Assembly (NCBI GenBank): GCA_903858185.1
Contig: CAIOHT010000062.1
Span: 1 to 46,435, forward strand
From: an uncultured Caulobacterales bacterium
GTDB lineage: Bacteria; Pseudomonadota; Alphaproteobacteria; Caulobacterales; Caulobacteraceae
Length of the DNA: 46,435 nt
Direction: 5' to 3'
In this document: piece after piece, positions 18,386 to 25,886 of the stretch
Numbering within the stretch: the stretch's first letter is position 1
Layout of the letters: every line of letters starts with the position of its first letter
Translations under genes and position numbers: made by a program
The notes under the pieces: generated by a model
Databases searched by the model: none
Told to the model about the DNA's origin: nothing
Seen by the model: the letters and a program-made list of their open reading frames with translations, nothing else

Positions 18386-20812
18386 ATGGCGTCTTCCGAC
18401 TCCGCGCGGATTGCGGAAATCAGGTCCATGGACCTTGCGGCCCTGCGCCCGGTCATCGACCGCGTTACCCGGCTGGCCAGGCGCGCGTCGGGCGCGGACC
18501 ATGCCTATGTCGTGCTGGTCGAGGAAGACCATGTCTGGCAGTCCGGATTTGAGGGCCTGCCCGAAAGTGTCGTCGATCTGGCCGGCTCGGCGACCGCGCG
18601 CCACCTCGACGAGCTCGAGCCCATGTGGGACCACGATCTCGCCGAGGAATGGGCCAACCATCCCTGGGTGACCGGCTGGCCGTTCGTGCGAAGCTACGTC
18701 AACGCTCCGGTGGTGGTGGCCGGCGGCGTCAAGATCGGCGCCCTCTGTCTGCTGTTCCAGAGCAGCAGGCCGCGTGATGAAGCGGTGACCGCCACCCTGG
18801 TGGACCTTGCGGCGCTTCTGGCCGAGGCCATCGAACGCCTGAAGGCCTTGCGCCAGACCGAGGTCGCCGAGCGTGAGGCGCGCGCGGCGACGGCCATGAA
18901 GGAAGCGATCATGCGCGCTTCGCCGGTGTCGCTGTCGATGACCGACACGGACCTGCGCTACCTTTATGTCAACGACCGCTGGACCTCGTACACCGGCGTG
19001 GCGGCCGAAGATGGCCCGGGCAAACATGTCTTCGAACTGTTCCCCTCCACACAGGCGCAGATGGCGCCGATCTACGCGCGCTGCCTTGCCGGCGAGAGCC
19101 TCAGCACTGACCGTATCAAGGTTCCGGTAGCAGGCCGGCCCAACCGCTGGCTGCGGGCGTCCATCGGACCCTGGTATGATGGCGATGGAAAGATCGGCGG
19201 CCTCGTGTCGACGAGCCACGACATCAGCGATGTGATCGGGTCGCTGGATCGCGCTGAGCGCTCGGAGCAACGGTTGAAGCTCGCGCTCGAGATCGCCGAG
19301 GTGCTGGTCTACGAGGTGAACTATCGCGAGAAGACGCTGAAGGTGGACGGCGCGGCCGACACCTTCTTCGAGGGCGGACTCGCCTACGAGGACGTCGCGC
19401 GCGACATCTGGGTGACCGTGCATCCCGATGACCGCGACGACGCCCAGTCGCGCTGGAACCACAGCCTGTCGACCGGCGAGCCGTTCCGGACCGAGTATCG
19501 CATGAACAGGCCGGACGGTCGGGAGGTCTGGGCCTTCTCGGCCTGCGAGTTGATCCTGGGCGAAGACGGCCGCGTCGACGGTGTGCTCGGGGTTCTGAAG
19601 AACATCACCAGCCGCAAGCATGTGGAGGCAGCCACCGCGCGGGCGCGCGACATGGCCGAGGCGGCGAACCGCGCCAAGAGCGAGTTCCTCGCCAACATGA
19701 GCCATGAGATCCGCACCCCGCTGAACGGCGTGATGGGCGTGGCCGCGGCGCTGGCGCGGACCGACCTCAGCCCGGCCCAGACCGAGATGGTCAGCCTGAT
19801 CGAGACCTCGGGCCAGACGCTCGAGGCCATCCTGGCCGACATCCTGGATATCGCCCGGATCGAGTCCGGCCGACTGGAGCTCAAACCCGAACCCTTTGAT
19901 CTCGGCGCCTGCCTGCGCTCCGCCGCATCCCTGTTCCGCCCCACCGCCGCCGCGAAGGACCTGTCCTTCACCCTGGCGATCGGCGCGAGCGCGGACGGCG
20001 CCTTCGTCGGCGACGCGGTGCGGCTGCGCCAGATCATCTGCAACCTGCTGTCCAACGCGATCAAGTTCACCCGCCACGGCGGCGTGAGCCTTGAAGCGGC
20101 GATGGCCCCCGACGGCCGCCTGGCCATCGCGGTCGTCGACACGGGGATCGGCTTCGGTCCGGACGTCCGCGACCGGCTGTTCGAGCGCTTCGAACAGGCC
20201 GACGGCTCCATAACCCGGCGTTTCGGCGGCACGGGCCTCGGCCTGGCCATCTCGCGCGCGCTGGCCGAAGCCATGGGCGGTACGCTGGTGGCGCAGTCAT
20301 CGCCGGGCGAAGGCTCGCGCTTTACCCTGACAGTCGACCTCGAGCGCTGGGCCGGCGACCTGACCCAGGGCGCGGCGACGGCCGCATTCGAGCCCTCCGA
20401 CGGCCAGTCGCCACGCGTGCTTCTGGCCGAGGACCATGCGGTCAACCGCAAGGTCGTCGAACTGCTGTTTGACGGCTCGGGCGTGGAGCTCACCTGCGTC
20501 GAGAATGGCGCGGAGGCGGTGGACGCAGCGGCCACGGCTTCCTTCGACCTGATCCTGATGGACATGCAGATGCCGGTGATGGACGGGCTTACGGCCATCC
20601 GGATGATCCGGGCGGCGGAAGGCGCCGCCGGCCGTGCGTCGACGCCGATCTGGGCCCTGTCCGCCAACGCCCTGCCCGAGCATGTCGCCGCTTCGATGGC
20701 CGCCGGGGCGGATGGACATCTGAGCAAGCCCGTCTCGGCGGCGGCCCTGTTCGGCGCGCTCGCCGAAGCCTGCGCTCACAGCGATTCGGAACACGAGGCG
20801 CTCAGCGCCTGA
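18386..20812 (+). CDS. Soluble hybrid histidine kinase (GAF-PAS-PAS-HisKA-HATPase-REC)
   Basis: About 808 residues with no transmembrane segment. Rough order: GAF (10-160), PAS with a YVNDRWTSYTG motif (170-285), PAS/PAC with FRTEYRMNRPDGREVW (295-420), HisKA with FLANMSHEIRTPLNGV carrying the phospho-His (435-500), HATPase_c with NLLSNAIKFT, DTGIGFG and GTGLGLAIS (545-660), and a receiver with LAEDHAVNRK, the phospho-acceptor Asp in LILMDMQMPVMDG, and a Lys in SKPVS (680-800). No separate regulator or phosphotransferase gene is adjacent, so it probably feeds a distant Hpt protein. ATG 18386 has AGGGGA six bases upstream; ATG 18380 is in frame but directly abuts it. Confidence 0.93.
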   Translation: MASSDSARIAEIRSMDLAALRPVIDRVTRLARRASGADHAYVVLVEEDHVWQSGFEGLPESVVDLAGSATARHLDELEPMWDHDLAEEWANHPWVTGWPFVRSYVNAPVVVAGGVKIGALCLLFQSSRPRDEAVTATLVDLAALLAEAIERLKALRQTEVAEREARAATAMKEAIMRASPVSLSMTDTDLRYLYVNDRWTSYTGVAAEDGPGKHVFELFPSTQAQMAPIYARCLAGESLSTDRIKVPVAGRPNRWLRASIGPWYDGDGKIGGLVSTSHDISDVIGSLDRAERSEQRLKLALEIAEVLVYEVNYREKTLKVDGAADTFFEGGLAYEDVARDIWVTVHPDDRDDAQSRWNHSLSTGEPFRTEYRMNRPDGREVWAFSACELILGEDGRVDGVLGVLKNITSRKHVEAATARARDMAEAANRAKSEFLANMSHEIRTPLNGVMGVAAALARTDLSPAQTEMVSLIETSGQTLEAILADILDIARIESGRLELKPEPFDLGACLRSAASLFRPTAAAKDLSFTLAIGASADGAFVGDAVRLRQIICNLLSNAIKFTRHGGVSLEAAMAPDGRLAIAVVDTGIGFGPDVRDRLFERFEQADGSITRRFGGTGLGLAISRALAEAMGGTLVAQSSPGEGSRFTLTVDLERWAGDLTQGAATAAFEPSDGQSPRVLLAEDHAVNRKVVELLFDGSGVELTCVENGAEAVDAAATASFDLILMDMQMPVMDGLTAIRMIRAAEGAAGRASTPIWALSANALPEHVAASMAAGADGHLSKPVSAAALFGALAEACAHSDSEHEALSA

Positions 20813-20848
20813 TCGGGGCATCTGATCGGGCGGTCGCCCGGACCCGCC

Positions 20849-20874
20849 GGCTCCGTCCGTTTCCGGACGAAGCC
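20849..20874. terminator. Possible bidirectional hairpin between convergent genes
   Basis: GGCTCCGTCCG and CGGACGAAGCC can pair around TTTC with an internal mismatch. The hairpin lies between the stop of the hybrid kinase gene and the stop of the first vWA gene. There is no T tract, so this may be only a weak or Rho-assisted terminator. Confidence 0.35.
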
Positions 20875-20881
20875 TCGCGGT

Positions 20882-22780
20882 CTACCTGGACAGCCTCAGC
20901 TTGGTGATGTCGCGACCGATGGCCGCGAAGGCGTCCTTCAGCAGCGAGCCGCTCGACGGCAGATAGACGTGGTCGGCATCCGTCGCGCAGCCCTTGATGA
21001 AGGTCTCCGCGGTCGATCCCTTTCCGACCTGGAAGCCCACCGTATAGATCACCACGCCCTTGGCCTTGGCCGCCGTACAGATGGCCTGGGCCTGCGTCGT
21101 CGGATTGCCGTTGGTGGCATTGCAGTTGATCTGCTCGTCGTCGGAACCGGTGGAGTCCTTGCTGAGGACGTTGTTGCAGTACGCCGTGTTGAAGTCGCCG
21201 TCGGTCATGAAGACCATGACCTTCAGCACGTCGGTGGCGGTGTAGGCGGCCGGCTGGCTGGCGGCCGCCCACAACGAGGCGAAGTTGGGCGACAGCATGT
21301 ACCAGCCCCAGGCCGCGCCGATCTGGCCGGCCGTCGCGCCGCCGTCATCGAGGGCGGTGATCGCCGCCTTCAGCGCGGCCTTGTCGGTCGAAAGCGGAAA
21401 GATGGTGGCCGAAGGACAGCCGGTTCCGTCCGGCGTGTACATCTTGCCCACGGGCGAGGCGCCAGGCGCGACGTCCGTGTAGGCGTTCACGCCGGTTCGC
21501 TCGGTGGCGCAGGTGGTGATCTGGAACTGCCGGACATTACTGTTGTTGTCGGTCAGCTGATAGTATTGGCAGCCGGCGACGAGACACCAGACAGATCCGC
21601 CCGAGCTATAGGTCCCGTAGCTGGCGCCGTTCACGCCGGACAGCGAGAAGGTGTTCGCCGTCTGATTGGCGACCGTGAAGGCGGTGTTGTTGATCTGGGT
21701 CATGCCCCCGACGCCGGTGACATAGACCTTGTCACCATTGTTAAACCCGTGCGCCGTCGCGGTGATCACGATGCCGCAGTCGGACACCTGGCATTTCCGG
21801 ATCGTCCCGCCGGAGCTGTAGGTGCTGAAGCCAGTACCGTTCACGCCTTGAAGCTGGAAGGTATTGGTCGCCCGCCCGGTCACGACGAACGCCCGGTTGT
21901 TCAACTGGGTCATACCGCTCACGCCGCTGATCCAGACAACGTCGCCGTTGTTGAAGCCGTGGGCGTTGGAGGTGATCCGAACGGGATTGGCCTTGGTCGC
22001 CGCCGTGATGTTCTTGGAGCTTCCGGTCATCCAGGACGCGCCGGTGACCGACTTGGCCAGGGCGATCGCGCCCCGTCCGCTGGCGGCATAGCCGCCCAGG
22101 TTGACGCCCACCTCGAAGGGCACCAGGGCCGCCTTGGAATAGAAGGGCGTCTGGACGTCCGACACGACCAGATCGATCAGGTCCTTCGCCGCCGTCTTCA
22201 GATCCGTGAGCTTCTGGCCCCTCATCGAACCGGTGATGTCGAGCACGATCGACAGCTCCAGGTTGGTCGACGAACGGGCAACCTCCGACTCCGCGGCGAT
22301 GGTCATGTTGCCCTGCAGCCAGAGGTTGGCGATCACGGGAACGACCGATGCCGTCGCCGTGCCGGTCACCTTGGTGCCGACGATCTTGAAGCTGGAGCTA
22401 CTGATGGTCGCGTCGCTGACGCCCGAGAGCTGCGCGGCCAGGGCAGGCGCGCCAATCGCCTGCATCTGGGCATCCGTGGTGGAGGTCGACCGGGCGGCCA
22501 TCAGGGTGGCGGCGTCGAGCGCGTCCTGAAGCTGGCGCTTCTCGACACTGGCGCGGCTGACGTCGATCAGGCCGAAGGCCAGCACAGCGGTCGGCAGGGC
22601 CATGACGGCGAACCAGATGGCCACGGCGCCCCGCTCGCTGCGGAAGCGGCGAAGAAAGCGCGATACCGGCCGGGCGACGCCGCGACCGGACCTGATCGGA
22701 CTACGAAACATCGACATCAGCCCCGTCATCCGCCAGCTTGCCAGAATCTGGTTGTTCGTGCTCGTGGTATTGTTGTCCAT
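20882..22780 (-). CDS. TadG-like vWA protein with tandem beta-repeat insertion
   Basis: 632 residues. A short cytosolic head is followed by a TadE/TadG-type membrane anchor (RSERGAVAIWFAVMALPTAV, residues 48-67) and a QDALDAATLMAARS helix. A vWA domain then starts at residue 178 with the MIDAS-like DITGS (181-185) and continues with VFMTDGDFNT and DADHVYLPSSG near the end. Residues 256-396 are an insertion of two repeats, each with HGFNNGD, GxGGMTQ-NN-AF or a close variant, TFxLxGVNG and TYSSGG, followed by Cys pairs CQVSDC and CLVAGC. The two downstream-numbered paralogues lack this insertion. It is the last gene of a three-gene operon. A surface or adhesion role is inferred from the Tad link; the exact function is unknown. 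Confidence 0.88.
   Translation of the reverse strand: MDNNTTSTNNQILASWRMTGLMSMFRSPIRSGRGVARPVSRFLRRFRSERGAVAIWFAVMALPTAVLAFGLIDVSRASVEKRQLQDALDAATLMAARSTSTTDAQMQAIGAPALAAQLSGVSDATISSSSFKIVGTKVTGTATASVVPVIANLWLQGNMTIAAESEVARSSTNLELSIVLDITGSMRGQKLTDLKTAAKDLIDLVVSDVQTPFYSKAALVPFEVGVNLGGYAASGRGAIALAKSVTGASWMTGSSKNITAATKANPVRITSNAHGFNNGDVVWISGVSGMTQLNNRAFVVTGRATNTFQLQGVNGTGFSTYSSGGTIRKCQVSDCGIVITATAHGFNNGDKVYVTGVGGMTQINNTAFTVANQTANTFSLSGVNGASYGTYSSGGSVWCLVAGCQYYQLTDNNSNVRQFQITTCATERTGVNAYTDVAPGASPVGKMYTPDGTGCPSATIFPLSTDKAALKAAITALDDGGATAGQIGAAWGWYMLSPNFASLWAAASQPAAYTATDVLKVMVFMTDGDFNTAYCNNVLSKDSTGSDDEQINCNATNGNPTTQAQAICTAAKAKGVVIYTVGFQVGKGSTAETFIKGCATDADHVYLPSSGSLLKDAFAAIGRDITKLRLSR
21590..21990 (-). 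repeat. Tandem in-frame repeat pair inside the vWA gene
   Basis: This DNA encodes two consecutive units of about 65-70 residues. Both contain HGFNNGD, SGM/GGM followed by TQ and NN, NTF and GVNG, and end in TYSSGG. Units resemble small beta-rich domains often found repeated in phage tail proteins and labelled E1 FCCH-like. The unit ends with YSSGG plus a Cys pair, like the single YSGG and CTTPGC at the same site in the paralogue at 24351-25706. Repeat similarity is seen; the domain name is a tentative recollection. Confidence 0.75.
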
Positions 22781-22793
22781 ATCCGCTTCCTCT

Positions 22794-24260
22794 CTATCGA
22801 GAGATGTAGAGATTTGTCAGGGCATCAGCGATCTTCTGGAACGCATTCAGCAGCCCCGCCGTATCTGTCGCGTCGAAATAATGATCGGCGTCAGTCGCGC
22901 AGGACTTCAGAATTGACTTGATGTTGCTGTCTGTGACGTTGAACGCGACGGTGAAGACCTCGATGTTCTTTGCTTTAATGTTCTCGCAAAGCTCGGACGT
23001 ATGGGTGTTGGTCTTCGTCGCGGCGCTATTGGGATTGGGGGTCGGGGCAACATCGTGCCGGCCGTTGCTCGCGTTCATCAGTTTGGAGTTGGCGCCGTCG
23101 GTCATCAGGACCATCGCCTTGCGTGGCTTGCGGTTCTGGCCCGTGGTGTCATAGGCGGCGGCGTCCGTCAGGGGCTGGGGCGACGACAGCATGTTGAAGC
23201 CCCAGGCGAGGCCTGAGGGAATGTAGGTGTCGCCAGAGGCTGTGAGCGCCGTGATCGCCGCCTTCACCGTCGATACCTTGTTCGTAAGCGGCGTGATGGC
23301 GCTGGCGCACGTCAGATTCAGGAAGCCTGGATAGACCCGCGAGGAATCGTCGTCGTTGACGTTCTTCGGATAGGCGGGTGATCCCACACATCCCGAGAAC
23401 TTGTACGTCGTAGTGGTGGTCTTGTCTGCGGTGCAGGTCGTTACCGGGGTGATCGGCTGGGTCACGCAATTGACCGACCTGCTGCAGGTCGCTGAGTAGG
23501 GCACGCCGTCCGAGTACTTGGTGCAGGCATAGGTCTGGGTCTGGCAAGTGGTCTTGGTCGACACCGTGGTGCAGACACCCTTTGTCGTGGAGGTCGTGCT
23601 GTAGTCGGCCGGTACACTGACCCAGGCGGCGTTCCGATTTGCGATGCCAACGTTCACGTACTGGCCGAACGGAACGACGCCGATCTTTACACTGTCGGAT
23701 CCGCTGACCGTCAGCTTGTCGATGAGAGATGTCGCCGCGGACTTCAGGCTGGTCAGCTTGGTGCCCGCCATCGATCCGGTGGTATCCAGCACCATGACCA
23801 GCTCAACGGGCGAATTCTGAGCGCGCCTGGCCGTCGTCTCGGCGTTGATTGTGATGTCGCTGGAGGTCCAGAGTTTGGCGATGACTGGCACGACGGACGC
23901 CTTGGCCGTGCCAACCACATCCGATCCGACAATCTTGAATGACGAGCTGGTGAGGGTGGCGTCCGTGGCACCGGCCAGCTGGGCTTTCAACGAGGCTCCG
24001 CCGATGGTTTGCATCTGGGCGTCGGTGGCCGAATTCGAGCGGGCCGCCATCAGGGTCGCGGCGTCGAGGGCGTCCTGGAGGTGACGCCTCTCCACACCGG
24101 CGCGATTCAGGTCGATCAGGCCGAAAGCGAGGATCGCCACCGGCAGCGCCAGCACGGCAAACCAGACCGCCACAGCGCCGCCCTCGCTGCGGAAGTCGCG
24201 CAGCGAGTGCACGCCCTGCGATAGGAGGCCGGAAATGGACCAGCGGGCAGCACGGATCAT
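22794..24260 (-). CDS. TadG-like vWA protein with Thr/Cys-rich insertion
   Basis: 488 residues. The N-terminal membrane anchor (EGGAVAVWFAVLALPVAI) and QDALDAATLMAARS helix are close to those of the 20882-22780 paralogue. The vWA domain has VLDTTGSMAGTKL (Asp159, Ser163) and VLMTDGANSK. At the position of the repeat insertion in its neighbour, this protein instead has about 95 residues rich in Thr and Cys (residues about 225-320, at least nine Cys), which suggests a disulfide-stabilised extracytoplasmic module. It ends DADHYFDATDTAG then LYISR. It is the middle gene of the operon, 13 bases upstream of the next start. Extracellular exposure is inferred. Confidence 0.87.
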   Translation of the reverse strand: MIRAARWSISGLLSQGVHSLRDFRSEGGAVAVWFAVLALPVAILAFGLIDLNRAGVERRHLQDALDAATLMAARSNSATDAQMQTIGGASLKAQLAGATDATLTSSSFKIVGSDVVGTAKASVVPVIAKLWTSSDITINAETTARRAQNSPVELVMVLDTTGSMAGTKLTSLKSAATSLIDKLTVSGSDSVKIGVVPFGQYVNVGIANRNAAWVSVPADYSTTSTTKGVCTTVSTKTTCQTQTYACTKYSDGVPYSATCSRSVNCVTQPITPVTTCTADKTTTTTYKFSGCVGSPAYPKNVNDDDSSRVYPGFLNLTCASAITPLTNKVSTVKAAITALTASGDTYIPSGLAWGFNMLSSPQPLTDAAAYDTTGQNRKPRKAMVLMTDGANSKLMNASNGRHDVAPTPNPNSAATKTNTHTSELCENIKAKNIEVFTVAFNVTDSNIKSILKSCATDADHYFDATDTAGLLNAFQKIADALTNLYISR

Positions 24261-24350
24261 GGATTCTCACCCCTTCGACCCTACATCATGACGCGCGAGG
24301 GTAAGAGAACCGCCAACGGGCTTGGTGAATCACGAGTTAACGACGGGTCG

Positions 24351-25706
24351 TCAGCGTGAGATCCGCAGCCGCGAGATGTCCTCGCCAATGGCCCGGAAGG
24401 CGGTCTTCAGCGCGGCTCCGGTGGACGGCAGGTAGACGTGCTGCGCGTCGGTGGCGCATTCACGGACAATGTCCTGTGCGTCCTGGTCGGCGGCCACGTC
24501 GAATCCGACCGTGTAGATGATCACACCCTTGGCCTTCATGTTCGCGCAGAGCGTCTGGGCCTGGCTGAAGGCGTCGCCATTTGGCGCGTTGCAGTTGATG
24601 TGATCGGCCGCCGAGCCGCTGCCCGACCCCGAGTCCTTGCTGATCACGCCCTTGCAGTAGGTGGTGTTGAAGGCCCCGTCGGTCATCAGCACCACGACCT
24701 TCAGGAGCTTATCGGTCCCATAGGCCGCCGGCCGGCTGGCGCTCGGCCAGAGCGAGGCGAAGTCGGGCGACACCAGATACCAGCCCCAGGCGAGGCCCAG
24801 ATGGCCGGCGGTCGAACCAGCGGCGGTCAGGCCGTCGATCTGGCTCTTCAGGGCGGTCCGGTCCGTGGAGAGCGGCGTGATGGTGCTGGCCAGACAGCCG
24901 TTCGCGCTGCTGGCATAGTTGCGACCCAGCAGGCTGGTGCCAGGCCCCGCATCCGTGAAGGCGTCCGACCCGGTCCGCTCGGTGGCGCAGGTGCTGATGG
25001 CGAAGGTCTTGCTGTTGCCCTGGACGTTGGTGAACCTGTAGCTGGCGCACCCCGGCGTGGTGCAGGTCCCGCCGCTGTAGGCCCCGCGGATGCTGGCGGC
25101 ATAGGTCCCGACGTTCACGGCGGCCGAGTAAGGAGCCAGCGCCAGCTTGGTGTAGTAGGGCGTCTGCTGATCCTGGACGACGAGGTCGATGAGCTCCTTG
25201 GCTGCGGCCTTGAGGTCGGTGATCTTCTGACCTGCCATCGAGCCGGTGACATCCAGCGCCAGCGCCACCTCGACATTGTTCGATGAGCGGGTGACCTCGG
25301 ACTCGGCGCCGATGGTCATGTCGCCGTTCATCCACAGGCCGGCGACCACGGTCGGCATCGACGCCTGCGCCGTGGCGATGACCTTCGTCCCTTCCAGCCG
25401 GAAGGTCGACCCGCCCAGCGTCGCCTTTGACGCGGCCAGGTTGGCCACCAGAACCTTGTCGCCAACGATCTTCAGACCAGCGTCCGTGGTTTCGGTCGAT
25501 CGGGCGGCGGCGAGCGCGGCGGAGTCCAGCGCATCCTGCAGCCGCTGCTTCTCGCCGGAGGCCCGGCTGACGTCGACCGCCCCGAAAACCATCACGCTCA
25601 TCGGCACGATCGCCAGTGCGAACTGGATGGCCACCGCGCCGTCCTCGCGGCGAAGGCTCTCCAGAATGCGGCGCGCCAGAACCAGAATTTTCAAACCCGT
25701 CTTCAT
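24351..25706 (-). CDS. TadG-like vWA protein, short form
   Basis: 451 residues, the shortest of three tandem paralogues. It has a membrane anchor (EDGAVAIQFALAIVPMSVM, residues 21-39), a QDALDSAALAAARS helix, and a vWA domain with LDVTGSMAGQKI (Asp152-Ser156) and VLMTDGAFNTTYCKG. At the variable site it has only AYSGGTCTTPGC (residues 209-220). The C-terminal half is strongly similar to the 20882-22780 protein (STCATERTG, LGLAWGWYLVSPDFASLW). It is the first gene of the operon, with GGGACAGGG just upstream of its ATG. The role may be in Tad/Flp-type surface assembly or adhesion, but no tad secretion ATPase or prepilin peptidase is in this window. Confidence 0.88.
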   Translation of the reverse strand: MKTGLKILVLARRILESLRREDGAVAIQFALAIVPMSVMVFGAVDVSRASGEKQRLQDALDSAALAAARSTETTDAGLKIVGDKVLVANLAASKATLGGSTFRLEGTKVIATAQASMPTVVAGLWMNGDMTIGAESEVTRSSNNVEVALALDVTGSMAGQKITDLKAAAKELIDLVVQDQQTPYYTKLALAPYSAAVNVGTYAASIRGAYSGGTCTTPGCASYRFTNVQGNSKTFAISTCATERTGSDAFTDAGPGTSLLGRNYASSANGCLASTITPLSTDRTALKSQIDGLTAAGSTAGHLGLAWGWYLVSPDFASLWPSASRPAAYGTDKLLKVVVLMTDGAFNTTYCKGVISKDSGSGSGSAADHINCNAPNGDAFSQAQTLCANMKAKGVIIYTVGFDVAADQDAQDIVRECATDAQHVYLPSTGAALKTAFRAIGEDISRLRISR

Positions 25707-25823
25707 CGCCCTGTCCCGACAGAATTGCGATCAACGGGCGATGATGGCGTCATCGCGGTAAATGCTTGGGCCACCAGGCAGGGTGAAAGTCGGGAAACCA
25801 CGTTGGCTGCGCGGGTAGCCGCG

Positions 25824-25860
25824 GAAAAGAAAAAGGGGAGGCGGATCGGTCCGCCTCCCC
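25824..25860 (-). terminator. Rho-independent terminator of the M2 peptidase gene
   Basis: Read on the minus strand, GGGGAGGCGGA and TCCGCCTCCCC form a perfect 11-bp stem with a four-base loop CCGA, followed by TTTTTCTTTT. It lies 27 bases after the M2 peptidase stop and separates that gene from the vWA operon, which must therefore have its own promoter in 25707-25823. Confidence 0.9.
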
Positions 25861-25886
25861 TCGTTCTGTTCAGGACGTTGGCGGAC

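Noticed and set aside
20969..22921. 650-codon plus-strand frame opposite the first vWA gene
   Set aside because: It shows the same Arg/Gly/His-rich shadow composition, with no ribosome binding site or recognisable motif, and opposes a gene with clear motifs.
20882..25706. vWA genes as a TerY-like or other anti-phage defence system
   Set aside because: The N-terminal TadE/TadG-type membrane anchors and the lack of adjacent kinase, phosphatase, nuclease or ATPase partners favour surface proteins.
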